39,783 nt of DNA from Chrysochromulina tobinii (taxonomy: Eukaryota; Haptophyta; Prymnesiales; Chrysochromulinaceae): positions 1-39,783 of the forward strand of contig JWZX01003057.1 in assembly GCA_001275005.1 (NCBI GenBank), read 5' to 3'. Of this stretch, positions 9,234 to 19,086 are shown in pieces (position 1 is the first letter of the stretch; the number at the start of each line of letters is the position of its first letter). The notes under the pieces were generated by a model. That model had not been told where the DNA came from, did not search any database, and was given only the letters and a program-made list of their open reading frames with translations. The translations under genes were made by a program, and so were the position numbers.

Positions 9234-10721
9234 TCATTCTTGCAAGTCCCACCGAATCAGCGTCGATACTGTACATCTGAGGACCCCGTATCGATATGCA
9301 ATGAACATACCCTCGCTGCAGAGATCCTTTGGTCGAGGATCGTTGACGCGACTCGGATGGATGGGGTGGACTGCACGCACGAATGGCTGCAGCGCGCCCG
9401 GCCGTGCGGAGATGCCCACAACAGCGATGGGCCGGCCTTTCAAGTCCCCTCTGGACCCGAGCTTCCACACAGCGGCGAGGCTCTCGGCTGCAGATTTATT
9501 CGCAGCCCGTGCGGGCCGAAACACAGCGATCATGTGGCTCCCGAGAGGTATCTTGGTGTCATTGCCCGTGGCGCTATCTTCGAGCTCATCAACCCGATTC
9601 TCCATCGAGGGGTTGATGTACCTCGACCCGCGCATGCCTAGTGCCACATGGTGCTGTAGGGCAAGCTCGAGTTCTTCGGGGTACTTGCCATGCAGCCTCG
9701 AGGCCACGCACCCTCCTTTCAGTGGCCATGCACCAGCCGGAGAACTGCCTTCCGAAAGACTCGCATTGCATGCAAAGTCCGGTGGGAGGCCACGATGCCA
9801 GCATTTCTGCGTCCAGCAGTGCACCGCGGTCACGTTGCTGCAGCACGAGAGGAAGTTTGTCGAAGCGAACCGGCATACACTTTGGTTGTGCTGCTTGAGC
9901 CGATCGCGGAGCCACGACTCGGACGGCCAGGTGATGATGCGACGGCCAAGATGACGGCCAAGAAGGAGCAGATTCGTGCCGTTGCCCATCACCATCTCGA
10001 GGCGACCAAAGTAGGCCGAGGCGGCATCGCGCTCCATGACAGCGTGGCGATCGTTGAGCCCAACGTAATCGTGATCCTCCCCAACGTAATCCTCGCCAAG
10101 CGGGATCCAAATGCATGCACGGGGTTGCAAGAGCTCGAGCGGCGGGTGCGGCTTCAGCCAGGTGAACTCGAGGCGCGAGAAGATGACTGTCTCGTAGGGG
10201 ACCCCACGATCGCTCTCCATTTGTCTGAGCGCTGCGAGGCAACGCTGCTGGGAGACGAGCTCCAGGAGCACGCTGGTGCGCTGGTTGGCTCTCGGACCAT
10301 CGCCTAGTACAGGCGACAATGCCGAGTTGCGCGCCCCCTTGCATACATATGGCGACACATTGGGTGGCGAGGATGACGGGCTCCATGTCGCGTTGCGGGT
10401 GCACCACGTCGATATCTGCCCGAGCACGGCAGGCCAGATGGCCAGCGCCTCAAGCATCGCAGTCAGCTCCACGACCGTTCGCATACGCTCGGAGGCCACG
10501 AACGAGATTGGCTCCAGCCCACTGAAACGCACGCGAACGCAAGCTCTCCGGTCTTCAACAGTTGCACATTCGTCCATGGCAAAATGAGAGAGCACAAGTG
10601 CCACGTCGGAGCCCAGAGCATCGATCAGCTGGCTGCGCAACGGTCGACCGCGCTCGGCGACATCCGACTTGTACCAGCCCGTGAAGAAGGTCACCACCTT
10701 GTTGCTCTGATGGTGCTGCAT
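9234..10721 (-). CDS. uncharacterised glycosyltransferase-like protein
   Basis: An intronless 495-residue protein. It starts with a beta-strand-like KVVTFFTGWYKSDV and the segment RPLRSQLIDALGSDVALVLS. Later it has VIFSRLEFTWLKPHPPLELL (about 183-202), GEDYVGEDHDYVGLNDRH, and WPSESWLRDRL. The order (initial strand, R/E-x-x-W near a HPPL motif, GEDY.G..DRH, then a WxSE motif) is typical of uncharacterised plant and algal glycosyltransferase-like proteins. A Cys-rich patch follows (CCSNVTAVHCWTQKCW). No signal peptide or membrane anchor is visible, so an N-terminal exon may be missing. The ATG at 10721 is the first in the frame. It is divergent from TCF25 with 327 bp between the starts. Donor and acceptor are unknown; the family call is by pattern only. 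Confidence 0.55.
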   Translation of the reverse strand: MQHHQSNKVVTFFTGWYKSDVAERGRPLRSQLIDALGSDVALVLSHFAMDECATVEDRRACVRVRFSGLEPISFVASERMRTVVELTAMLEALAIWPAVLGQISTWCTRNATWSPSSSPPNVSPYVCKGARNSALSPVLGDGPRANQRTSVLLELVSQQRCLAALRQMESDRGVPYETVIFSRLEFTWLKPHPPLELLQPRACIWIPLGEDYVGEDHDYVGLNDRHAVMERDAASAYFGRLEMVMGNGTNLLLLGRHLGRRIITWPSESWLRDRLKQHNQSVCRFASTNFLSCCSNVTAVHCWTQKCWHRGLPPDFACNASLSEGSSPAGAWPLKGGCVASRLHGKYPEELELALQHHVALGMRGSRYINPSMENRVDELEDSATGNDTKIPLGSHMIAVFRPARAANKSAAESLAAVWKLGSRGDLKGRPIAVVGISARPGALQPFVRAVHPIHPSRVNDPRPKDLCSEGMFIAYRYGVLRCTVSTLIRWDLQE

Positions 10722-11048
10722 CAGCTTCCGCTCCGTTCCGATTTTGGATCACTCGGCCCGTAGAGGTGCGTGCGCGGGTGGCAGCGTGGCTACAGCGTGG
10801 CTGAAGCAGACACACGGTCCTACGGAAAGGAAATACGTGCATAAACCGACCGACTTGCCGACAGGATTCCAGCCGACAAACCCTTGACTTGCAAAACCTC
10901 ATTTGCATGCAAGGTACCCTGATTCTATAGTGGCGCGATGTTGTGTTTAGACACGGGCACTTGTTCACATTCATAGGATTCCTAAACAGTCTGGAACTTG
11001 CAATTATCAGTGCAAGCACGCAACGAAACACAGCACCGTGACAAGGAA
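10722..11048. promoter_or_regulatory. shared 5' region of two divergent genes
   Basis: 327 bp separate the start codons of the minus-strand glycosyltransferase-like gene and plus-strand TCF25, so promoters for both should lie here. A local drop in GC is visible at about 10860-11010. No TATA box or other defined element can be assigned. Confidence 0.4.
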
Positions 11049-14000
11049 ATGTCGGCGCGTCACGTGGCTCGCGTGCTGAGCCAGCGCGCGCAGGAACATC
11101 CAGACTCGTCAGATGACGATTACGATGCTCCTAAGAAACCAATCCGCCCGGCGTTTCAGCTTCCCGTGGAGGGTGATGATGACGACAACGATAGTGAGGA
11201 GGAGGCGCTGCCGTTGGCCGCCGCGCATGCAGAGGCAGAGGACGACGGTGCGCATCCGGGAGCCGCACCAGCAGAGGGCGAGGACGACGATTTGGAGGAC
11301 GAGGATGGCCAGCCGCCTCAGGCGAAGGCTACGAAGAAGAAGAAGAAGAAGAAGAAGAACAGCAGCAGCAGCAAGCCGTCGTCGGCTGGTGCTGTGGGTG
11401 AGCCCGACGACGACGACGACGAGCGCGCGGTGCTGGAAGAGGCTGTCGCATCGAACTCGGCCGGCTCGCGTGCGGCGGCGATCGCGGCCGTTTGGATCGT
11501 GTCGGCGGGCGCTGTGGACGCCGACGGGGAGCTCAAGCGGAGATTTGGCGGGAAGGCGGTGCGTGCGGTGCAGCGGGAGGGCCTTGCCGCGAGCGCGGCG
11601 GCAAGGGGCGCGCGCGGCCCGCCCGCTCCTCGGCGCGTGCTCCTCGTCACACCCAAGCCCGAGTGGGGTCGACCCCACGGCCTTCTCAAAATGGAAAGCC
11701 GAGCGCTGGGAGATTCGAAGCTCTTCGAGTTCGTCTGGTCGGATGAGTACGTGCGACTCCAGCGGACTCTCGAATCACTCGTGCTCGCCTCGGCGGACCC
11801 AAACATGCTGATGGAGCTCCTTCATCACGAACCCTGCCACATCGGGGCGCTCCTGCAGCTCCATGACGTCGCGACGCATACGGGCCAGGTGAGGGGTCGA
11901 GGGGTCGCTGATGGCCTCTCGGAGGGTCGCTGATTGCCTCCCTGATTGCCACGGATGGCCTCTCGGAGGGTCGCTGATTGCCTCCCTGATTGCCACGGAT
12001 GGCCTCTCGGAGGGTCGCTGATTGCCTCCCTGATTGCGCCTCGGAGGGTCGCTGATTGCCTCCCTGATTGCGCCTCAGAGGGTCGCTGATTGCCTCCCTG
12101 ATTGCGCCTCGGAGGGTCGCTGATTGCCTCCCTGATTGCGCCTCAGGTTGAGCTCGCCTCGGAGCTCTTGCAGCGCGCAATCTGGTGCCACGAGGCGGCG
12201 GTGACGCCCGGTTTCGTCAACGCATGGCTCGCCGGCGGCGCGCGCATGCTCGGGAGCCTTCCCGCCAACCGGCCGTTCTTCCACGCGCTTCACAAGTACA
12301 CTGTGGCCGTCTCGCGTCGCGGGTGCCCGAAGGCCGCCGTCGCGCTGGCCAGCCTGCTGCTCTCCCTCGACCGCACTGACCCGACCCGAATCCGCTGCTG
12401 GCTCGACATCCTCTGCCTTCGTGCCTCCGAGCCCGCCCGCGTGTGGCTGCATGCACTCGAGTCTCCCGAGGCTTGCGACCGGCTGCCCGGCTTCGCCCTC
12501 TCGCACGCGCTCGCGCTCCACGAGCTCGCCGCCGCCGCTCAGGAGGGCGCGCCCAACACGGCGCTCGCCCACACGCCATTCGAAGCCGCCGCGCCGCCCG
12601 CCGGTCAGGCGCCGTCGTGGGCGGACGGCGGGCGCGCGCAGCTCAGTACGGCGCTGCTCACCTTTCCACAGCTGCTCCCCACAGCGCTGCAGGCGTGCGC
12701 GGCGAGCAGCGCCCCCGCCACGAAGCTCGCGGCGCGCTGGCGACGCGTCTTTGGCGAGGTGAGTGTCGTTAATTGCCTCTTGATTGCCACTGAGTGCATG
12801 CTGATTGCGCTGGCGACGCGTCTTTGGCGAGGCGAGACGGACGCCCAACACGACGCTGCGGCGCGCGTGCCGTCCCATGGCGGCCTCGTGGCAGACGAAA
12901 CCCTCAATCGGCGCACCTCGGGGCTGACGAAACCCCTGATCTTCACACCTCTTGGCTGACGAAACCCCTGATCTTCACACCTCTTGGCTGACGAAACCCC
13001 GGATCGTGCCCCCGATCTCGCATGCAGGTGCTGCGGACGGTGCCCAACACGGCGCGCCCAAACGGGACGCTCGACCATCTGATCACGCTATACTTCGAGC
13101 GTGCCGCCGAGCTCTGGGCCCGAACTGAGCCGTTGCGCTGGCTGCAGGAGGAGGCGACCAGGCTGCTCGATGCTCTCGAGGCTGCGGCGGCCGCCGAAAC
13201 GACGGCGCCCACGACGGCGCCCACGACGGCGCCCACGACGGCGCCCACGACGGCGCCCACGACGGCGCCCACGACGGCGCCCACGACGGCGGCCATCGAC
13301 GACGCACACCCGAGTCCGTCCTCGTCGTCTATGATGATGCCCCGAGTGCACGAGTCCGTCCTCGAGTGCGCGCGTGCTTCCGCGGCGAGGTGCCTTCGGT
13401 TCTACCCCCACTGACTGCCACTGATTGCCACTGATTGCCACTGATGAGCTATGATGATGACCTCTGATTGCCTCCCTCATCAGGTGCCTTCGGTTCTACC
13501 CCGCCGGTGGTCCTAATCTCCTACGGGGATGTGAGTACACGAAGCTGATCGCTGAGCAGGTCATCATGCCCCTCCCCTTGATGGCCTCTGATTGCCTCTC
13601 TCATCATGCCCGATGGCCTCTGATGGCCTCCGTCATCAGCTCTGATGACCTCTGATGGCCTCTGATGGCCTCGGATGACCTCGGATGAGCCTTCCTCATC
13701 AGGTTGTCATCCCGGAGGAGGAGGTGGTGCGCCCCGCCCCCCCGGCCCGCTCCAGAGCCGCCGCCCCCGCCCGCCGCCGCCGCCGCTGCCCAGGCCGGAC
13801 GCGTCGGCGGCGGGCGAGGCTGCTGGCGAGAGCGCGAGCGGCGATCTCGGAGCTGAGCTCGGCGATCATCTCGGCGAATTGTTCGAAGAGGCCAACGAGC
13901 TGAGCGAGCGCGTGCAGGAGCTCGAGCGCCTCGCAGCGCAGGTGATTGCTTCCCCTGATTGCGTGCTGATTGCGTGCTGATTGCCTCCTGATTGCACCTT

Positions 14001-14389
14001 GGATTGCTTCTTGAGTGCCTCTTGAATGCCTTTCACAAGAGCTCGAGCGTCTCCTGGCGCAGGGCGTGGCGCCGCACCTGCGCCCACTCTGATGACCTCT
14101 GATGACCTCTGATGACCTCCGATGACCTCTGATGACCTCTGATGACCTCCGATGACCTCTGATGACCTCCGATGACCTCTGATGACCTCTGCCGCAGGGC
14201 GTGGCGCCGCACCTGCGCGCCCTCATACGACAGCGGCTGGCCCACGTCGACGAGAAGCTCACGCGCTCGATGATTGCGACGGATGGCGCGAGTGCGGCCT
14301 CCCGAGAGGCGAAGCGCACGCTCATCAGCCGCCTGGACGGCCTGTGTGCGAGAGTGGCCGTATTGCAGGCAAAGGTGGGCGCCAACTAA
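11049..14389 (+). CDS. TCF25: TCF25/NULP1-family protein (Rqc1-like), six exons
   Basis: Exons inferred: 11049-11888, 12147-12758, 13028-13389, 13484-13559, 13703-13941, 14198-14389. The first four junctions and exon 6 fit in phase. The N-terminus is acidic with a Lys-rich run near residue 100. The TCF25 core follows: ELKRRFG, RVLLVTPKPEWGRPHGLLKM, FEFVWSDEYVRLQ, HHEPCHIGALLQLHDVATHT (exon 1), then a helical-repeat region in exon 2 (ELLQRAIWCHEAA, PFFHALHKY, RRGCPKAAVALASLLLSLD). Exon 3 has a TTAP repeat (12-bp unit, 13195-13290). TCF25/Rqc1 proteins act in ribosome-associated quality control or as nuclear factors. Exon 5 needs a frame change within the C-rich stretch 13723-13795 (indel or a 32-nt mini-intron). 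Exons 5-6 encode a coiled-coil and BAG-like segment that I do not know from TCF25, so they could be a separate gene. Confidence 0.8.
11889..12146 (+). repeat. TCF25 intron 1: CTGATTGC repeat array
   Basis: 258-nt GT-AG intron (donor CCAG|GTGAGG, acceptor CGCCTCAG). It consists of degenerate repeats of GGAGGGTCGCTGATTGCCTC and CCTGATTGCGCCTC in about 25-45-bp units, many identical. Each unit carries CTGAT, matching the CTRAY branch-point consensus. Confidence 0.85.
12759..13027 (+). repeat. TCF25 intron 2 with exon-junction copy and tandem repeat
   Basis: 269-nt intron (GCGAG|GTGAGT ... CGCATGCAG). At 12813-12870 it contains a copy of the end of exon 2 (GCTGGCGACGCGTCTTTGGC GAG) joined directly to sequence resembling the start of exon 3 (GACGG...CCCAACACG). 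Around 12910-13005 a 32-bp unit (GGCTGACGAAACCCC plus GATCTTCACACCTCTT) is repeated about three times. Confidence 0.8.
13390..13702 (+). repeat. TCF25 introns 3 and 4 (CTGATTGCC type)
   Basis: Intron 3 (13390-13483) begins with the same 19 bases that open exon 4 (GTGCCTTCGGTTCTACCCC), so both splice sites lie in a direct repeat. Its body is CTGATTGCCA repeats. Intron 4 (13560-13702) is made of GATGGCCTCTGATTGCC and TCTGATGACC units and ends CCTCATCAG. The 76-nt exon 4 lies between them. Confidence 0.8.
13942..14197 (+). repeat. TCF25 intron 5 with junction copy and CTCTGATGAC array
   Basis: 256-nt intron. After CTGATTGC repeats, 14039-14086 holds a contiguous copy of the exon 5 end (GAGCTCGAGCG.CTC) plus the exon 6 start (GGCGTGGCGCCGCACCTGCG). 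A pure array of about ten CTCTGATGAC/CTCCGATGAC 10-mers follows (14089-14189), then the acceptor GCCGCAG. Confidence 0.85.
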
Positions 14390-14414
14390 AAGGCAAAGGT
14401 GGGCGCCAACTAAA
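14367..14414 (+). repeat. 24-bp tandem duplication across the TCF25 stop codon
   Basis: AGGCAAAGGTGGGCGCCAAC plus TAAA occurs at 14367-14390 and again, identically, at 14391-14414. The first copy contains the last six codons and the TAA; the second is 3' UTR. Confidence 0.95.
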
Positions 14415-14636
14415 TGAATGTCGTCGCTTCAAGATCGAAGATGCATCGCTTCGAATCACGGACATCTGGGTCCTTTTTTCTCCCGCTTTGTTTGTGAAGT
14501 GAAGTGTGAAGGAACTTGAAAAGATGAAACGAATCCTGTGCGTCCGCCGCACCGTGGCAGGGGTCGGGCTTCATATCACCGCTTCGGAAGGGCCGGCTGA
14601 AGTGGGGGCGTCGAGTGCCCTTCTCGACCGCCCGAC

Positions 14637-17032
14637 ATGCCCGAAGTCAGCATTCAGATCGTCGAGTCGCGTGCTCCAGCTCCACTGAAGCGCTTCCAGG
14701 AGGCGGGCAAGAGTGTCATGCACTCGTCATCGCTGACGGTCGTGCTGCCGGTGTCCGTGCTCGAGGACGCCCAATGGCCTGCGATGGGGCCGTTCGATGG
14801 ACGAACTCAACCGCCAAAGGACGAAGACGAAGAGGCTCAGCTCGAGGAGCTGCGCCGCAAGCGCCAGGAAAAGCTCGAGGCCGTGCAGGCGTTGGGCGGT
14901 CACGCTGCAGGCAAGCGGATGACGGGGCGTCAGCGGGCGCGCTGGATGATTGAGGGCTGGAAGTGGCAGCTCTTCCTGCTCGTGGTTGCGATTATTGACA
15001 TTGCGATGCTCTTCGTGGAGCTGAATGCAGGCCCCGGGGCCATGATTCCCGTGGCGGTGGTCACCTTCGTTGTGCTCTTCATTTTTGTGGTCGACTTAAT
15101 CATCCGGTACTATGCGTTCCGCAACAAGCTCTTCAGCTCGTTTTGGTTCTGGTTCGACTTTTTCGTGGTGGCGTTCTCCATTGTGCTCTTCCTGATCGGG
15201 CTTGGGTTTGGCAGCACGGACGCCGAAGTGGGCCAGAGCGGTTCTACGGCGGCGCGCGGCGGCAAGGCGCTGCGCGGCATGATCGTTGCCCTACGCTGGT
15301 TGCGTGCTGCCCGCCTCGTCATCAAGCTAACCCAGGTGAAGGGCGGCGCCTCGACGGCCGCGCGCCACGCGACCGGAGAGAACAAGAAGCGCTACGTGGA
15401 CCTCGAGCACGGCTTCGACCTCGATCTCGCCTACGTGCTGCCCGACTTGATCGCCATGTCCGTGCCGGCGATCGGATGGACCGCGCTCTACCGCAATCCA
15501 CTACCCGAGGTCGCTCGCTTTCTCGAGCTGCGCCACGGCAAGGGCGGGTACACGATCATCAACTGCTGCCCGGAGCTGCCGTACCCGCCCGACAAGTTCA
15601 AATCAGGCGAGGTCGTGCGCTTCGACATCCAGGACCACACGCCGCCAAACATGCTCCAATTCGTCTCGTTCCTCAACTCGATGCGCCACAAGCCCGCCTC
15701 GCATACGCTCGCGATCCACTGCCGCGGCGGCAAGGGGCGCACTGGCTCGATGTGCTGTGCGTGGCTGCTCTACTCGCGCGCGTGCCTCGACGCGGACGAC
15801 GCCCTCACGCACTTTGCTCTCGAGAGAACGGAGCTCTCCCTCGGAAAGAAGAAGATCCAGGTTCGTTGATTGCCATTGATGAGCTGCCTTGCATGCAAGT
15901 GCTCACCGCAGCGCTCCCACCTGCCGCTCTCGAGTTACAGGGCGTCGACACCCCCTCGCAGCGCCGGTACGTTCACCAGCTCGACGCGCTGTTGCGAGCG
16001 CAGAGTGCCTACCTGACCGAGCCCACGAGACGGCGCCGCGCGCCCGCCTCCACCTCAGACGCGCAGGGCGAGGAGTCGGCCACGAGCCTGAGGGAGGAGA
16101 GCAGCAGCAGTAGCAGCAGCTGCTGGAGCCCCGATGGCACGGATGGCAGCTGCCGGAGCCCTAATGGTCGGCCGGCAGGATCGCTCGTGCGACCACCAGC
16201 GTGCCCCACCGCTTCGATGCGCTCGCTCGACCTCGTCAATTGGTACGCGAAGGCTCCCAAGGGCGCGCTCGTGTGTGCGGTGCATCGCAACGGCGGTGAG
16301 GGTGAGGACCGTGGCAAAGTGGTTCACTGGTCGCCGCCGGTGCGCGACTTCTCCACCGCGGGCTCTTTGATCTCGTTTGATCTCGCTGGGGTCGACGTGG
16401 ATGGCGACGTTCGGGTCTCCGTATTCGCCCTCGACGACCTCCTCAAGGTGCGGCGCAAGCGGCTCAAGAAGGGCCTGGCGGCGCGGCTGCCGTTCGACGC
16501 GGCGCCGACGGGTCCGTGGGAGGATACCGCTGACACGCCCGAGACGGCCATGCGTCAGAAAAAGTCGAAGAAGGACGACAAGCGCGTCATTGCGGGCAAG
16601 GAGAGCGGGTGCAAGTTCTTCTTGCTCTTCCACACGGGTTTCGTTAGCAGTACGGGCGAGATGCCGGTGCCGCTCAAGATGATGGACAAGGCCTTTAAGA
16701 ACAAGGGGAAGAAGTACCGTCCGGAGGGCGTCGCCACGCTGCGCTTCGAGTTGCTCGAGAAAGCTTCGATCAAACCGACCCTTGGGGCGGCCGTCGATCA
16801 GGCAGTCGGCGCACATGAGGCTGAGCTAAGCGCCGACCCAAGCGCCGACTCGTCGACGTCGAGCGCCACGCGCAATCAAGGGGCACTCGCCCGCGCGCGC
16901 AAGGCAAGTGGGGCGTCGTCGTCGGTGGAGACGTCGGCGATGCCCGAGACGACGCGACCGACGGGTGAGAGCACCGCGCTCGCTGAGATGATGGCGGCGG
17001 CCGAGGGCGATCGATCGGACGACCAAATCTGA
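14637..17032 (+). CDS. voltage-sensing phosphoinositide phosphatase (VSP/TPTE type)
   Basis: Two exons, 14637-15860 and 15941-17032, encode 771 residues. Residues 108-235 form a four-helix voltage-sensor domain; S4 has basic residues at R213, R220, R223, R226 and K230. A basic linker (NKKRYVDLEHGFDLDL) resembles the PTEN phosphoinositide-binding motif. The PTEN-type phosphatase follows: YRNPLPEVARFL, the general-acid Asp in QDHTPP (D333), and the P-loop HCRGGKGRTG (361-370, C362). Exon 2 begins GVDTPSQRRYV and continues into a C2-like domain interrupted by Ser-rich and low-complexity inserts. Known role of VSPs: depolarisation-driven 3-/5-dephosphorylation of PI(4,5)P2 and related lipids at the plasma membrane. 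All catalytic residues appear present, unlike TPTE. The ATG at 14637 is the first in frame. The Arg in the P-loop (HCR rather than HCK) is a small variation. Confidence 0.92.
15861..15940 (+). other. VSP intron
   Basis: 80-nt intron, donor ATCCAG|GTTCGT and acceptor GAGTTACAG, phase 0. Splicing joins KKIQ to GVDTPSQRRYV exactly as in the PTEN/VSP linker to C2. It contains TTGATTGCCATTGATG (CTGATTGCC family) and GCATGCAAGTGCTCACCGCA, the second dispersed intron motif of the window. Confidence 0.85.
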
Positions 17033-17060
17033 CCAAATCTGAGCAAATCTGACCAAATCT
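17021..17060 (+). repeat. 10-bp tandem repeat spanning the VSP stop codon
   Basis: Four copies of GA(C/G)CAAATCT at 17021-17060. The TGA stop at 17030-17032 lies across the first unit boundary. Confidence 0.95.
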
Positions 17061-17713
17061 GAGCAGGCAGGAGGACTAGCGTTCCAACTCAACCCGTCTT
17101 GTGCGCTCTCCGGCCAGTCAGACTCATTAATGTGGTGCATGCTCATGTTCGCGTCCTCAGGGGATCGGCTGTGGGGTGTGTCCGGGAAGATAACGGGGGG
17201 CGCACATGCGTTATGCTGCCTGTGCTCGCGTATATCCCCCCCCCACCGCACGCGCGCGGCGCGTCGTTCCACTCGTTCTCCCGTCTCCCCCTCCGTATCT
17301 CCCAGAGTCGATGCTCGTTCGTGCGGCCGAGGTGGGGCGGTACGCCGCGTATTCGATTGCGGTGATCGAGTGATCTAGTATGACGTATACGTAACTCGAC
17401 TGTGGATAGAAGGTTCTGCCTCTTCTGCGCTGACGCCCACACTCACACTCTCGCGTCTGCAGCGGGGCGTCTCAAACTCAATCTACTCCGCTACACACCG
17501 CACTGTCGTCGCTGAGTTCTGTATTCTCCAAAAACGACATCGAACATGCAAACACGAAACCAGCGCCCCGGCCAGAGATCCAGCCGCGGGCCCACCTGTG
17601 TAGTTTGTAGTGTGCTGGTGTAGTGTATTCGGAATTCGCCGATTATCCGTATAAGAAGAAGTTAGTATTCGTATCTGTACAATCTGAAGCAAGTACACAT
17701 CGTCGTCTCTTCA
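17033..17713. other. intergenic between convergent genes
   Basis: Apart from the stop-codon repeat, nothing recognisable. The stretch lies between the 3' ends of VSP (plus) and the unknown minus-strand gene. It contains a C-rich run near 17236-17250 and unremarkable unique sequence. Short open frames lack protein character. Confidence 0.6.
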
Positions 17714-18607
17714 TCATTGATCCAAGGCGGTTTGGCGGGCGGCCATGTCAATCAGGAGTTGCAGCGCAGCTCCGCCGCAGGGCGGTATCACTGCCCCGCC
17801 CGCGCTGTCCGTCGTCGAGGCTGACGACGGCTGTGCCATCCTCGCACAAGCGGCGCCGGCACCAAGGTGGTTACCGGTACCGGCACCAGTGGCTACGGCA
17901 GCGGGGCCCTCTTTGATCGCAATCCATGCGCCCGGTGCTGAGGTCGAGGCCGACGCGGCGCCTTCTGCTATCGAGGCTGCCACGCCCGCCGGCCCACCCA
18001 CCGATGGCCCGCTCGCCGTCGACCCGCCTGCCGCAAACGGCCCGCTCGCCGTCGACCCGCCTGCCGTCGCAACGGCCGCAAACGCCAGCACCGCAGGCAC
18101 CGCCATTCGCGGCGGCGGCGGCACTTCCGGCAACGCAAGTGCCGATGGCGCAAGGACCGGCGGATCGCCAAGTCCGTGCCCTAATTCTAATGGGGTGGGG
18201 GGCGGATGTGCAAGCGCCACTGGTGGTGGTGCTGGTTGCGCCGGAGCAGGCGGTGGAAAGACAACCGGCACGGATCGTGCCATCGATGCCACTGCCACTG
18301 CAGCTGGGCCGAGGGCCTGGGGAGGGCGGCTGTCACGAATCAGGCTGCGGCGGCTTACGCCGTCGGGGGTGATGCGGACAGCGTCCCCCGTGGCCGTGGT
18401 CAAGTGCAACGTCGTGCCATCTGGGTGGACGAGGGTTGCATTGCCGTTTTCCATGAGATGTACTGTGATGCCATTCGGCTCACGCACGATGCCAGGAACC
18501 CAGCGTCCATGAAGAGCCGTTCGCCGATTCAGCGTTCGGTAGAGACGGCGCTTGTCGTTGTTGAGCTCGTTCTGACCCTTTTTCGCCTCCCGCGAAGAAG
18601 GCATCAC
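17714..18607 (-). CDS. uncharacterised protein with a beta-rich N-terminal segment
   Basis: A 297-codon frame. Residues about 40-90 (GITVHLMENGNATLVHPDGT, then TLHLTTATGDAVRITPDG) look like short beta-hairpin repeats of the V.L..G...V.PDGT type, vaguely like Tcp10 C-terminal repeats. A long Ala/Pro/Gly-rich low-complexity region follows and the end is ALQLLIDMAARQTALDQ. The segment before the repeat is Lys/Arg-rich (KKGQNELNNDKRRLYRTLNR). The high GC means the opposite strand is also open, so strand choice rests on the structured N-terminus. No family assigned. Confidence 0.45.
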   Translation of the reverse strand: MMPSSREAKKGQNELNNDKRRLYRTLNRRTALHGRWVPGIVREPNGITVHLMENGNATLVHPDGTTLHLTTATGDAVRITPDGVSRRSLIRDSRPPQALGPAAVAVASMARSVPVVFPPPAPAQPAPPPVALAHPPPTPLELGHGLGDPPVLAPSALALPEVPPPPRMAVPAVLAFAAVATAGGSTASGPFAAGGSTASGPSVGGPAGVAASIAEGAASASTSAPGAWIAIKEGPAAVATGAGTGNHLGAGAACARMAQPSSASTTDSAGGAVIPPCGGAALQLLIDMAARQTALDQ

Positions 18608-19086
18608 GCACCGTGTGATCGGAGAAAGGCGGACGCGATGGCACTGGCGGTGCTGCAGCCGGCCAGCGCTTGACTGGACGATGGGACACTTTCCCCTTAA
18701 CGCCCCTCACTTCGGGGTCCCTTCAGGCGTCGAGCGGCGGGTGCCCCTCGGATGGTCAGAAGAAGCCCTCGTGTCTGGAAGCCCCTGAACCTCGATGAAA
18801 TTTAACGAAATCGAGTGTGAACATCCGGATGCTACCGAAGATGACAGACCTCGTGCGCAGACCGCACACCTACATGTATCTAAACTACTTACGCGTGGGG
18901 CGTGGCGCGCAGCTAGCTGCAACTCACATCGCACCCGTGTGACTTGTAGCGGGCAGGGGGTGCCACTGCGTCGCAGAGCACGTGCCCCCATGAGCCATGA
19001 CAAGCCCCACGAGCGACGCACGTGCAACGACCATGCAGGCGACCATGCATGCGATCATGCATGGGGCAACCATGGCAACGACCCAC
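18608..19086. other. intergenic, nothing assigned
   Basis: It lies between the ESF2/ABT1 3' end and the start of the next minus-strand gene. It includes an AT-richer patch (18795-18830) and a run of nested GCATG/CATGCATG words at 19030-19065. No gene or RNA was recognised. Confidence 0.55.

Noticed and set aside
12075-12878. Minus-strand open frame opposite TCF25 exon 2
   Set aside because: Reads through the intron repeat array and has no recognisable domains; the plus-strand exons match TCF25.
15143-15860. Arg-rich reading of the frame that holds VSP exon 2, extended upstream over exon 1
   Set aside because: In this stretch the other frame encodes the voltage sensor and phosphatase with all motifs; the extension is only a stop-free shadow.
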